DNA from: Chryseobacterium aquifrigidense
GTDB lineage: Bacteria; Bacteroidota; Bacteroidia; Flavobacteriales; Weeksellaceae
Reading direction: 5' to 3'
Assembly: GCF_006716485.1 (NCBI RefSeq)
Contig: NZ_VFPD01000001.1
Coordinates: forward strand, 1,611,096 to 1,675,095
Length of the DNA: 64,000 nucleotides
Below the pieces are notes generated by a model that was not told where the DNA came from, ran no database searches, and worked only from the letters and a program-made list of their open reading frames with translations. Positions 27,451 to 36,431 of this stretch are shown here, one piece after another. The position numbers were made by a program, and so were the translations under genes. Each line of letters starts with the position of its first letter. Position 1 is the stretch's first letter.

Positions 27451-28034
27451 CTAAGAGCGTTAAAAATAAATGCATTATTTCTACTCCATATACGACAATA
27501 ATAAATAGAATCACATGACTTGCAGCATATTAATGTAATTTATTTAGATATACATTTACTGTTCATAATAGTTGTACATTCTCATTAGTACAATTGACTC
27601 TCCCCTAAAAGGGAGGGTTTTGTTATATACTCTCCTCCTAAGCATTAGAAAGGTTAATATCTGTAGGATATTAAATCGGACTGTAAAATTTACTATATAG
27701 TGTTTCCAGGATATGAGTATGATTATACCTCTACAGAAATCTACTCATAATAGCGGGGATTTTTTATTTACACAGTTTTCGATTTTGCAAAATGTAATGA
27801 CTTTTGTATGGGAAATTGTAATTGCTATGCGAAGCCGAAAGTGAAAATGCTAATTTTCATCATCATAGTGCCGTTGACCACTCCTTTAAAGATGTTATCG
27901 TTTTAGTAAGAGTAACAAATACTATATAGCTTTCAGAAACCATCAAAACGAAATAAGACAAAGCATCAATATTCCAAACAAATTTGAATTCTAACATTAA
28001 GCTATGATCGGAGGAATAATAAAGTATAGTAATG
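27451..28034. other. Intergenic
   Basis: CTCCC(ctaaaa)GGGAG followed by GGTTTTGTT at 27600-27624 looks like a plus-strand terminator. The remaining AT-rich DNA shows no supported gene. Confidence 0.4.
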
Positions 28035-28274
28035 TTATGTTTTCTGAATAGCGTAATTATATATTGTATCTTCACTAAGATATAAATACAATCTTGTCTT
28101 AAAAATTCCTAAAAATGTTTTTTCCAAAATATAAACACGCTCTATTGTATGTAGCTTTTCTAGCTGATAATCAGTTAAAAAACATTCTATAGCATCTATA
28201 TTTTCTCCAATTAATTGATCTTCTGATATAATATTCTGACTTTTATCGTGGAAGTAATATTTTTTACTAGTCAT
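28035..28274 (-). CDS. Hypothetical small protein
   Basis: 79 aa, MTSKKYYFHDKSQNIISEDQ, cytoplasmic in appearance, with many Tyr, Leu and Ile residues. No family is recognised and there is no signal peptide. It lies downstream of another small frame (28347-28529) and both are downstream of the duplicated promoter-like element at 28764. Kept because of length, ATG start and position; it may be spurious. Confidence 0.4.
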   Translation of the reverse strand: MTSKKYYFHDKSQNIISEDQLIGENIDAIECFLTDYQLEKLHTIERVYILEKTFLGIFKTRLYLYLSEDTIYNYAIQKT

Positions 28275-28346
28275 ATCGATAAATAATTTTTATTTGTAAA
28301 ATCTTTTTTCTGTTCAGAGTACTTTTCAAACTTTTAAAGTATTGAC

Positions 28347-28529
28347 TTAACCCAAGTTGTGAACCAATTTCTGTGTTATCTCATTAGTTTTTATTTGAAA
28401 TTTCAATATTTGGGCAACATCTTTATAATCATATGATTTGTACTCATTACTTGTTGCACAGTCATAAAACAAAATATGGTTTACTGCAATAATTCCTAAT
28501 AAGTAATAACTTTTAATTTCCAAGATCAT
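28347..28529 (-). CDS. Hypothetical small protein
   Basis: 60 aa, MILEIKSYYLLGIIAVNHIL, with a hydrophobic N-terminal stretch. It is the first frame after the promoter-like element at 28764-28800. No family is recognised; the sequence has few features and could be a chance frame. Confidence 0.3.
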   Translation of the reverse strand: MILEIKSYYLLGIIAVNHILFYDCATSNEYKSYDYKDVAQILKFQIKTNEITQKLVHNLG

Positions 28530-28763
28530 GTTTATGGATTTCCATGATTTTATAGGTATAAGTATCTCATCTTTGATTTATATTTTCCATTTATTCTGTT
28601 ATAATCGAAATTTTAGCTTTCTCTCCGTTTTAATGATTTCCGATAGTGAGAAATTATAAGAAAGGTCGGTTTGGTAAGGAAAAAAGTTCTTTTCATGAGC
28701 CTTCAAACGTTTTTTTGGATTCATGATGAAATATATTCTATATCAACCATCATATCATATAAA

Positions 28764-28800
28764 CTAAAGATGGCCGTTTCACTATATATCAAGCTATATA
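28764..28800 (-). promoter_or_regulatory. Duplicated promoter-like element, copy 2
   Basis: CTAAAGATGGCCGTTT followed by CAAGCTATATA, the same as at 22700-22745. On the minus strand: CTTGA, about 17 bases, CATCTTTA. It points toward the small frames at 28.0-28.5 kb. Confidence 0.4.
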
Positions 28801-28819
28801 ATGCATAACTTAAATAGGT

Positions 28820-29917
28820 TTATGGTACAATTGTAATAAAAAGATAAATTAAAAAAATAGCGATCAATACAATTCCCTGCATGATATTAGTTCTGCCTGT
28901 TGCCAGTGAAACAGTAATAATAAAAAGAGACAGCCCTAAAAGTATTGTTGATTTGATATCTATCCCCAATGTCATTCTTATACCGGTTATTACAGATATA
29001 ATGGCAATCGCAGGAATACTTAGTCCGATACTCGCTAAAGCTGAACCAAAAGCCAGATTTAATGAAGTTTGAATCTGATCACTTTTTGCAGCTCTGAATG
29101 CAGCCAGACCTTCCGGAAGCAGAACAATACCAGCAATAATGATACCTACAAGAGATTTGGGGGCACCCACAGAAACAACTATATGTTCAACATCCTTTGA
29201 AAGAAGTTTTGCCAGCAAAACGACTATTCCCAGGGATAAAATTAACAATATACAATTGATATACAATTGTTTTGTGGAAATTATTTTATTATTGCTTTCT
29301 ACAGGCAGATTCTCGGATAATTTGTTTTGTGGAGAAATGAAAAAGCTTCGATGTCTAAAAGTTTGGATCATGGTAAATCCAAGATAAAGCCCTAAAGAAA
29401 TCAAGGCGATAAAAAGCAGTTGGAGGGACGTGTATTCGCCTCCGAGGTGACTTACCGTATAATTGGGCAGAATAAGCACAAAAATAATAACAGAGGTCAG
29501 TGTAATCAGTGCCGTACTTACCCCCTGTAAGGTAAAGCTCTGTTCTCTATATCGTAAGGATCCTATCACAATACAGCTTCCAATGATTCCCGTAAGGATT
29601 ATCATCACTGCAGCAAAAACCGTATCTCTGGCAAGAGTAATGGTTTCCAACCCTTTTGCTCCCATCATAATGGAAATAATAAGCCCTACTTCTATGACCG
29701 TAATAGCAAATGCCAAAAGCAAAGTTCCAAATGGTTCCCCCAAACGATGCGCAATAACTTCGGAATGGTACACCGCAGCTAAAACACTTCCTATTAAAAA
29801 TAAAGTAAGAATCACAGAGTAATACCCTGAAGAAAAAACAGAATTTCCAACATAAGAGAACCATGCCAGGATAGGAATCAAAAATGTCCACATCCTTAAA
29901 TATTTTTTTATATACAT
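28820..29917 (-). CDS. ChaA-type Ca2+/Na+:H+ antiporter
   Basis: A 365 aa integral membrane protein of the CaCA superfamily. The two inverted alpha-repeat motifs are seen: HSEVIAHRLGEPFGTLLLAF with AITVIEVGLI (residues ~51-80), and LPEGLAAFRAAKSDQIQTSL followed by NLAFGSALASIGLS (~273-305). These acidic residues bind the exported cation. About eleven hydrophobic helices are present. ChaA-type exchangers remove Ca2+, Na+ or K+ at the expense of the proton gradient and help at high pH or salt. It is monocistronic in appearance. A Met eight residues in is an alternative start. Confidence 0.88.
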   Translation of the reverse strand: MYIKKYLRMWTFLIPILAWFSYVGNSVFSSGYYSVILTLFLIGSVLAAVYHSEVIAHRLGEPFGTLLLAFAITVIEVGLIISIMMGAKGLETITLARDTVFAAVMIILTGIIGSCIVIGSLRYREQSFTLQGVSTALITLTSVIIFVLILPNYTVSHLGGEYTSLQLLFIALISLGLYLGFTMIQTFRHRSFFISPQNKLSENLPVESNNKIISTKQLYINCILLILSLGIVVLLAKLLSKDVEHIVVSVGAPKSLVGIIIAGIVLLPEGLAAFRAAKSDQIQTSLNLAFGSALASIGLSIPAIAIISVITGIRMTLGIDIKSTILLGLSLFIITVSLATGRTNIMQGIVLIAIFLIYLFITIVP

Positions 29918-30384
29918 AAAAACATTAATAATTTTTTTACCATTGAATTCTCTTTTGGAGAGAATCAGCAGATTTATATTCTCCTTTTCAAAAACAGTTT
30001 TATAAATGATTTGAAGTGGAACAAAGAGGTATGCCGGAAGTATTAAATAATGAAAGAAAAAGAAGTGAATACACTGGTTCTTTGAGTCCAGATTGTCAGC
30101 TCAATGCAATTATTCAGCAAGATACAAATAATCAATCACTTATTTGGAATTATCGAGCAGTATTTTAAGTTTGTAATCATTTCCTAGACTTAACCACCTC
30201 CATTACTTTATAAGGAGTCATCAAACACTGCTTTTATGATCAACCACATTTCAGATGTTCAAAATAAGCTGGAATTTTGTAAAAGTGTGATATGTGCAAC
30301 ATAAAAGAAACAATCTGTAATACAATAGATTAATAAATACCCAACTTTGTATTGTAGCAATGAAGTTACACTAAAACCTACCTT
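29918..30384. other. Intergenic; upstream region of the csbD-like gene
   Basis: The last ~110 bp are conserved with the region upstream of the broken copy at 27303. CAACTTTG at 30341-30348 is close to the -7 consensus TAnnTTTG, which would put the transcript start near 30355. The rest shows no gene. Confidence 0.45.
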
Positions 30385-30603
30385 ATGGACACAAACCACA
30401 ACAAAGGCAACCAATCTTTCAAAATTCCAGGAGACTGGGATGTGCAATCAAAACAATTGAAAGAAAAATTTTCAACATTAACGGACCACGACCTGAAGCT
30501 TGAAGAAGGTAAAGAAAAGGAAATGCTGGAAAGAATCGGAAACAGATTAAGAAAAAACCGTGAAGAAGTTCTCAATATTATCAAAGAAATCAATCTTTCA
30601 TAA
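30385..30603 (+). CDS. CsbD-like general stress protein
   Basis: 72 aa, with the helical CsbD pattern: IPGDWDVQSKQLKEKFSTLT, DHDLKLEEGKEKEMLERIGN and RLRKNREEVLNIIKE. Members of this family are small, very soluble proteins induced by general stress; their biochemical role is unknown. The upstream region is duplicated at 27.2 kb together with a broken copy of the gene. Confidence 0.82.
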   Translation: MDTNHNKGNQSFKIPGDWDVQSKQLKEKFSTLTDHDLKLEEGKEKEMLERIGNRLRKNREEVLNIIKEINLS

Positions 30604-30725
30604 ATTGTTTTCAAGGACAGTTAAAGCCAATGAAAAGATATATTTATCAAACGCTTTCACTGGAAAAAGGGATGGAATATTAGACAGTTCTGTCCCTTTT
30701 ATTTACAATACCATGTGCTTTTTTT

Positions 30726-31082
30726 ATGTTTAAACCCACAGTGATGAATCATAGAGAACTTGAAAAATCGAAAGTATATATTACAAGCCAGATTGTAGAT
30801 TACATTCCAAATTCTGTAGTCAGTAAAAATATACTTGAAAAACTGACCGGTAATATCAGTGTTTTATCTTTTGATGACAAAGAAGGGTTATCTGAAAAGA
30901 TATCTCCTTTCGATACTGTTGCACAGATCATTGAAGGTAAAGCTGAAATCATTATAGACGGAGCTTCTTACTTTATGGAAGAAGGTGAATGCATTATCGT
31001 TCCTGCCCATAAACGTCATTCAATAAAAGGAAATAAACGCTTTAAGATGATATTAACAATAATAAAAAGCGGCTATGAATAA
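30726..31082 (+). CDS. Cupin-domain protein
   Basis: 118 aa single cupin. The second half reads SPFDTVAQIIEGKAEIIIDG (residues ~60-79) and YFMEEGECIIVPAHKRHSIK (~82-101), the two cupin motifs; the first motif lacks the usual HxH, having SPFDT instead, so a bound metal is doubtful, while H97 and H/R of PAHKRH are retained. Small cupins of this type often act on or sense small molecules. The start could be the Met at residue 7 (MNHREL). The gene overlaps the next by 8 nt, which indicates co-translation. Confidence 0.75.
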   Translation: MFKPTVMNHRELEKSKVYITSQIVDYIPNSVVSKNILEKLTGNISVLSFDDKEGLSEKISPFDTVAQIIEGKAEIIIDGASYFMEEGECIIVPAHKRHSIKGNKRFKMILTIIKSGYE

Positions 31083-31305
31083 TCTAAACACTATATCTGT
31101 TTTAACGAAAAAGATATTTAAAAAAACAGTGGAAATCCAAAAAGAATTTCCTGAACTGTATGAACTTCTAGATGAAACTCCATTATTTTTTTCTGAGAAA
31201 GAAAAAAATATTACGATAAAAGATTTAAGACAATATCTTGTTTCCCTTATCATACAACAAAAATCCTTTGAAAAAGGAACTATGAAGAAAAATGATCTAC
31301 AATAA
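31075..31305 (+). CDS. Conserved-looking hypothetical protein
   Basis: 76 aa, MNNLNTISVLTKKIFKKTVE, acidic helical protein with no signal peptide or known motif (ELYELLDETPLFFSEKEKNI, DLRQYLVSLIIQQ). It overlaps the cupin gene by 8 nt and the next gene by up to 14 nt, so the three are one operon. Function is unknown. Confidence 0.6.
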   Translation: MNNLNTISVLTKKIFKKTVEIQKEFPELYELLDETPLFFSEKEKNITIKDLRQYLVSLIIQQKSFEKGTMKKNDLQ

Positions 31306-32110
31306 AATTCTAATGAAAAAGTTAATCAAGCATCCAAAGAGCAAATCGGGACTCAGAAATAAAAAAAATATTTCAAGAAGAGCCTATTATTCCCAGTTTA
31401 CCTCTCTTTTCTATCTGCGAAATACCAACATCACCTTAGAAAGAGACGCTAAGGAAATTCTTAGAATATTAAAAGAATTACAGCAGCTTATTAACAAATC
31501 AAGATTGGTATTCAGTACATACTGCAGCTTAAGCCAGCATAACCTGTGGCAGTCTGTTTTAGAAGACCTGAGTGAGAACATAAAGAATATTAGAATCCAG
31601 TTTGAATATATACTGGGAAATATTATTAAAAAAAATAAAATCAATTCACTCATATTCTGGCAGCAAAACAAACTCTACACAGATGAAATGGAAGTAATCC
31701 ATAAAAAACTTATTCTGTTGACTATTCAGGTTTTACCGGAAGAAGAAAGCTTATCTTGGAAGGTAAATATTTATAATTTTTATGATGAAATTTTTTCTTT
31801 ACTTACTCCACTTATCGGGATGTGCAGGCTTGAATTAGACTTTATAGAAAAATATTCACCTAAAACCTTTAACCAAAATGTTATGGATATTATTAAAGAT
31901 ATTCCAGAAAATTACACATTACAGGAAGCAAAGGAATATGAACACGAATACATAAAAATATTAACTAACTACAGTCATGAATTATGTAGGAAAAATAATT
32001 TTTGGGGCAGCTTATTGTATATCCTTTCAGGAGGCTTGTACCCATTACCATCAGAACGTACCTTAACTAAAAAAAGGATCTACAGAAAAATAAAAGATAA
32101 GCTTTCTTGA
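31292..32110 (+). CDS. Hypothetical helical protein
   Basis: 272 aa (or 265 aa from the ATG at 31313), lysine-rich N-terminus, then long amphipathic helices with conserved-looking aromatic positions (SLFYLRNTNITLERDAKEIL, IFWQQNKLYTDEMEVIHKKL, NFWGSLLYILSGGLYPLPSE). No signal peptide, membrane segment or recognised fold. It is the last gene of the cupin operon and lies 43 nt upstream of the second KTIHLF-type gene. Function is unknown. Confidence 0.55.
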   Translation: MIYNKILMKKLIKHPKSKSGLRNKKNISRRAYYSQFTSLFYLRNTNITLERDAKEILRILKELQQLINKSRLVFSTYCSLSQHNLWQSVLEDLSENIKNIRIQFEYILGNIIKKNKINSLIFWQQNKLYTDEMEVIHKKLILLTIQVLPEEESLSWKVNIYNFYDEIFSLLTPLIGMCRLELDFIEKYSPKTFNQNVMDIIKDIPENYTLQEAKEYEHEYIKILTNYSHELCRKNNFWGSLLYILSGGLYPLPSERTLTKKRIYRKIKDKLS

Positions 32111-32153
32111 CAAAGCCTCAACCTAAATTTTCCATCCTATTAAATAGTTTATA

Positions 32154-32417
32154 ATGAAAACAATACATCTCTTTCGGTTTAACGATTCTATTTTCCGTAA
32201 AATTCCTTTCTTCAAAGAAGAAAATAGGCTGAAAACCGATGTAACAGAAATTGATTTAATGAATATTGAAATAGTAACTGAATATATTGTGAAAACCCAT
32301 GATGACTTTAGTTTCGACAACACATCAGTAAATGATCTTTTATCGATGTGCAAGAAAGCTCAAAGAATAATTGAACATTACTTTATTTTGGGAGTGAATG
32401 GTTATGATGTTATTTGA
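32154..32417 (+). CDS. Small KTIHLF-type protein, copy 2
   Basis: 87 aa paralog of the product at 22003-22272: MKTIHLFRFNDSIFRKIPFF, KEENRL, DLMNIEIVTEYIV, HDDFSFD, DLLSMCKKAQRIIEHYF and a closing NGYDVI. The ATG corresponds exactly to the chosen ATG of the other copy. No known domain. It ends the cupin-hypothetical gene set, whereas the other copy precedes a CinA-type gene, so the shared element is the small protein itself. Confidence 0.7.
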   Translation: MKTIHLFRFNDSIFRKIPFFKEENRLKTDVTEIDLMNIEIVTEYIVKTHDDFSFDNTSVNDLLSMCKKAQRIIEHYFILGVNGYDVI

Positions 32418-32460
32418 CAATTACTAATCAAACCTTATTCAGATAAGGAATTAAATGGAA

Positions 32461-32951
32461 TTAATCCAATATACCGTCATTACTATTATTTTTTTCAAAA
32501 AAATGATAGAGAAAGATAACGTTTCCCGTATAAGCAGGCTTACTTTGATTTCTTATTAGAAGTTTTGCTTCTACCGCTACTTTTATAGTCCCTCTCAATC
32601 GGTAACTGATTTAACAGTTGCCTGGAGCCTTACATCACTACCTACCAATACAGCTTGACCAAACTTAAAATTCTCAATCCCATAATTAATTTCCATTTTC
32701 ACGTTCCTCACCTCAGCAATTTGCTTCCATAGATAAGGGATTAGCGCTAATAGCAAATAGCCATGAGCAATAGTGGATTTAAAGGGATATTCATTTTTTG
32801 CCCTTGCCTCATTAATATGGATCCACTGATCATCTAAAGTTGCTTCTGCAAAACTATTGATTTGCTGCTGGTCTATAGTGTACCAGTCAGAAAAACCAAC
32901 CATTTGCCCTTCCAAAACTTTATATTCAATAAAATTGTTAATAATAATCAT
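32461..32951 (-). pseudogene. MaoC-like hydratase gene with a frameshift
   Basis: The first 118 codons encode a MaoC/hotdog-fold hydratase: DWYTIDQQQINSFAEATLDD, QWIHINEARA and YPFKSTIAHGYLLLALIPYL, with the catalytic D and H of the hydratase motif. The frame stops after VKSVTD. In another frame the family C-terminus continues: RGTIKVAVEAKLLIRNQSKP then AYTGNVIFLYHFFEKN, stopping at 32461. One missing T near 32598 explains the break. The truncated protein keeps the active-site region but lacks the last strands of the fold. A read error is possible. Confidence 0.75.
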
Positions 32952-32995
32952 GTTTGAATGTCTTACTATTTAAGATGATGAAAATTATTTCTTGA

Positions 32996-33020
32996 AAAAC
33001 CTCTCACGTGCTGTGAGAGG
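32996..33020 (-). terminator. Terminator of the cold-shock gene
   Basis: CCTCTCAC (33000-33007), GTGCT loop, GTGAGAGG (33013-33020). On the minus strand it is followed by TTTTTC. It lies about 170 nt after the stop codon. Confidence 0.75.
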
Positions 33021-33187
33021 CAAATGAACATTATGAAAATAAAAAGTAATTAAACTTACACCAATGTTCTTTCAAACAATATACTCAAACTCCGAAGGTT
33101 ACTGGACTTTGAATTGTAAAAAAATAAAAAATATAATACTGAAATTGAAAATAATGTCTATTTCAAACAGATGATATTAAAGATTAA

Positions 33188-33382
33188 TTACGCCAATTTT
33201 ACGTTGACAGCATTTAAGCCCTTGTCGCTCTTTTGTACATCAAAAACGACTTTATCATTTTCACGAATTGCACTTACGCTCAATCCTGAAGAATGTACAA
33301 ATATGTCCTTACTTCCATCTGCTGGAGTAATAAATCCGAAGCCTTTTGCTTCATTGAAAAATTTTACGGTGCCTTGTTGCAT
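33188..33382 (-). CDS. Cold-shock domain protein (CspA family)
   Basis: 64 aa single cold-shock domain that binds single-stranded RNA and DNA and melts RNA structure. RNP1 is KGFGFITP (residues 13-20) and RNP2 DIFVHSSGL (26-34), both intact; length is typical. It lies 50 nt downstream of the DEAD-box helicase gene on the same strand, a pairing usual for cold adaptation. The upstream helicase is broken, so the csp gene may now depend on its own promoter. Confidence 0.93.
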   Translation of the reverse strand: MQQGTVKFFNEAKGFGFITPADGSKDIFVHSSGLSVSAIRENDKVVFDVQKSDKGLNAVNVKLA

Positions 33383-33432
33383 TGTAATTATTATTAAAAA
33401 TTGAATAGTATGTTCTGTAAACGCTACAGACT

Positions 33433-34554
33433 TTATTTATAAAATGATCTGACCGGTACTGTAAATCCGAGCAGTTTTTGAATATTTTTAAGATCTAATC
33501 GCTCATCGGTATCGCAAAATGAAATAGCAGTACCTTCCATTCCTGCCCTTCCGGTTCTACCGATCCGGTGGACATAAGTTTCCGGGATATTGGGAAGCTC
33601 GTAGTTCACTACATGAGGAAGATCATCAATATCAATTCCTCTAGCTGTTATATCTGTAGCTATCAACACTTTAATCTTACTGTTTTTGAAATCATCAAGA
33701 GCATTCTGTCTTGCCATCTGAGATTTGTTTCCATGAATTGCTGCAGCAAAAATCCCTACCCTTCCAATTGCTGTACAAGCTTATTGGCAACATGTTTAGT
33801 ACGGGTAAAAACCAGTGAACGCATTATATGTTCATTTTGCAATAAATCAATTAGTAAACCTGTTTTTATCTTTTTTTTCCACAAAATAGACGGATTGTTT
33901 CACCGTTTGTGCCGTTGAAGATACTGGATTTACAGTAACCTCTACAGGATTATTCAGAATTGTTTCTGCAATTTTTTTTATCCATGCGGGCATTGTAGCT
34001 GAAAAAAACAAGGTCTGTCTCTTCTGAGGAATTAGCCTCAAAATTTTTTTGACATCATTGACAAATCCCATATCCAACATTCTGTCTGCTTCATCCAAAA
34101 CTAATATTTCTATTTTAGAAAGATCAATATGTCTTTGATTGGCCAAATCCAGTAATCTGCCTGGTGTAGCCACCAGAATATCTACTCTTTTTCTAAGGGC
34201 GGCAAGCTGATTTCCTGCTGCAACTCCTCCATAAATAGAAAACTGTGATAAAGGTAAATATTTGCTGTAAACAGCAAAATTCTCTTCAATCTGTATTGCC
34301 AGCTCACGAGTCGGTGTAAGTATTAATGTCCTTATTTCTTTATGTTCAGGAGTATATTTTTTTAACAGCTGCAGGATAGGCATTGCAAAAGCTGCCGTTT
34401 TCCCCGTTCCTGTCTGGGCACATCCTATAATATCTTTTCCGGCAAGAATATGCGGTATAGCGGAATACTGTATTTCAGTTGGCTTGGAATATCCTGACTC
34501 TGTTACAGCACGGATTATTGGATTAATTAAATTTAAACTTTTAAAACTCATCAT
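33433..34554 (-). pseudogene. DEAD-box RNA helicase (RhlE-like), two frameshifts
   Basis: The 5' part (34554 to 33847) encodes the first RecA domain with Q motif (SLNLINPIIRAVTESGYSKP), AQTGTGKT, PTRELA, DEAD and SAT. It stops at KDKNRFTN because of an extra T near 33853; the other frame continues RLLIDLLQNEHIMRSLVFTR and [15 protein letters not shown] second shift near 33767 moves to [14 protein letters not shown], and then the rest of domain 2 ([25 protein letters not shown]) to the stop at 33433. Two shifts within 90 bp make a functional full-length helicase unlikely unless they are sequencing errors. Confidence 0.85.
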
Positions 34555-34965
34555 AATTTACAGATTTCCCGATATTTTGTAAGCAAATTCACTTTTCAGA
34601 ATTTGAATTGGTGTACGACAGGATGAGTTAAGAACTTCTTTTCTCATCACTTTCACTTGCTTAGCTTAATATAAATCAAATAATTATCATTGATAAGCCT
34701 GCAATAACGCATCATTCTAAGATGAAAAAATTTATATAGCATTTCACATTAGAAACCCGATTGATAATTGGGTGGCTGAAAAAGCAAAGACTGAAAGAAA
34801 AAATTGTGAGTTTAAACTATTACAGAATAGCAAAGGCAGAAACCTGTTTTATAAATGCTTTGCAAATGTACAATAAAACAATTAAACTACAGTCAATTTA
34901 ATTAACTGATTATCAGAAATATATTCGTAAATTACACGCATAAACTGAATTGTTTGCCTGTGCGG
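34555..34965. other. Divergent intergenic region
   Basis: Separates the helicase gene (minus) from the GT14-like gene (plus). AT-rich; no gene or clear promoter box was identified. Confidence 0.4.
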
Positions 34966-35934
34966 ATGATTTTAAATTTCACTCCTATGCAAACGTCACT
35001 TCCCATAACTCTTCCCCATTCCCAAACTTCCGACCTACATTCTGCTTCGCAGGTGAGGATTGCTTATTTTATTATGATCCATCATAAACCTGATGTATTT
35101 AAAGAAATGTTTCAGAAGATTTATACAAGGGATCAATTTTATCTTATTCATATTGATCGGAAGGCAAAAGCAGAATTTACAGAAGAAATACAATTATATT
35201 TAATACACTTTCCCAATGTATATATTTTGGAAAGTATAAATATTGTAGCTGGAGGGTTTAGCATGATTAAGGCTGAACTTAATGCAATGGAATACCTTTT
35301 GAATGTTAGTAATGACTGGAATTATTTTATCAATCTAAGCGGTGAAGATTCCCCCCTTAAGTCACAAAATACTATACGTAAATTTCTTACAGTCAATAAT
35401 GGAAGAAATTATATTTTTTATTATGATCAGAAGTTTTACAGGCCAGATACTCTTCAAAGAATACAAAATCACTTTACAGAGCTAACCCACAAAATCTCTT
35501 CATTAATATATAAAAGAGATTTTATGAAGGGTGTTATCCCTTATATTGGTGGAAAATGGTTTATTTTTACAAGAGAAACCTGTGTTTTCTTGACCAATAA
35601 TAAGAGGGTAATGGATTTTGAAGACTACTATCTCCATACTCTTTTACCAGCCGAATCATTTTTTCAGACGGTTCTTCTCAATACCGTATTTAATGATATT
35701 ATCGTAAATGACGATAAAAGAGCAGTTATTGAAAAAAGTTTTTTTAATAAAGACCAATATGCTGATAATTTCATCGAAACTCTAAAATCTTCCAATTATC
35801 TTTTTATCAGAAAAGTAAATAATAAAACAAATAAAAATATTCTAAAATACATAAGTGAAAGTTATCAGCTTCCTTTGTTGGAAATTGATGAGATAGAACG
35901 GGAACTTAGGAGAAATAGCAATCAGAATAATTAA
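34966..35934 (+). CDS. GT14-type (core-2/I-branching) glycosyltransferase
   Basis: 322 aa from the ATG at 34966 (an upstream TTG and a downstream ATG at 34987 are alternatives). It carries the GT14 pattern: RIAYFIMIHHKPDVFKEMFQ, FYLIHIDRKA, AGGFSMIKAELNAMEYLL, and NYFINLSGEDSPLKS with the conserved SGxDxP-like loop, then YIGGKWFIFTRETCVFL and LPAESFFQTVLLN. Such enzymes add N-acetylglucosamine or xylose branches. It has no signal peptide or membrane segment and is probably cytoplasmic. No other surface-glycan genes adjoin it. Confidence 0.82.
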   Translation: MILNFTPMQTSLPITLPHSQTSDLHSASQVRIAYFIMIHHKPDVFKEMFQKIYTRDQFYLIHIDRKAKAEFTEEIQLYLIHFPNVYILESINIVAGGFSMIKAELNAMEYLLNVSNDWNYFINLSGEDSPLKSQNTIRKFLTVNNGRNYIFYYDQKFYRPDTLQRIQNHFTELTHKISSLIYKRDFMKGVIPYIGGKWFIFTRETCVFLTNNKRVMDFEDYYLHTLLPAESFFQTVLLNTVFNDIIVNDDKRAVIEKSFFNKDQYADNFIETLKSSNYLFIRKVNNKTNKNILKYISESYQLPLLEIDEIERELRRNSNQNN

Positions 35935-35943
35935 TTAAAATTA

Positions 35944-36342
35944 TCAGAATTTGTAAACAAATGCAATATCTCTTGGCTCACCTCCACTTTCGCCGGTATA
36001 AGAAGGATCAAAAGCAATAACGGCACCCCTCCTTTCCACCATTTGATTGGCATATAAACCTGAAGATTGTTCTTTCACCGCACCAAACGGTCCACTGATT
36101 GCCAACGCTGCCAATTTTTCGTTCCCAGAGTTTTTGGGAAGGTATAAATCTCCTGAAAGAGTGATTCCGTAACGATTTTTGAAAGTAACCGATTTTCGGA
36201 TTACTTTATCGCTGAGTTGAAAAGTATAATGTTCATTTTGTTCTGCTGCATTCATTTTTCTTTGATATAATTTTTTATTCTGTGCGAATACCTGTCCGAT
36301 GAAAAGAAAGGACAAAGCCAACACTGTTGTTGCTATTTTCAT
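35944..36342 (-). pseudogene. Truncated secreted alpha/beta-hydrolase
   Basis: 132 codons: signal peptide (ending VFAQ), then VTFKNRYGITLSGDLYLPKN, LAALAISGPFGAVKEQSSGL, VIAFDPSYTGESGGEPRDIA, the N-terminal third of a dienelactone-hydrolase-like alpha/beta hydrolase. The frame ends FVYKF just before the nucleophile region; full members are over 300 residues, and the catalytic Ser, Asp and His parts are missing. The deletion joint is within a few bases of the end of the GT14-like gene. Related genomes often pair this hydrolase with an AraC regulator like the next gene (from memory of the family). Confidence 0.8.
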
Positions 36343-36431
36343 ATCTGAATTTTGTTTAAAAATTACTGATACAAAATTATAAACAGCGGAGTGCTACCAG
36401 TTAATGATAATCAAACCAAAAATTAAGAAAT

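Noticed and set aside
27863-28075. 70-codon minus-strand frame
   Set aside because: It overlaps the better candidate at 28035-28274 and shows no recognisable feature.
29463-29891. Open frames antisense and in another frame within the antiporter gene
   Set aside because: They are shadows of the long membrane-protein gene, which carries clear family motifs.
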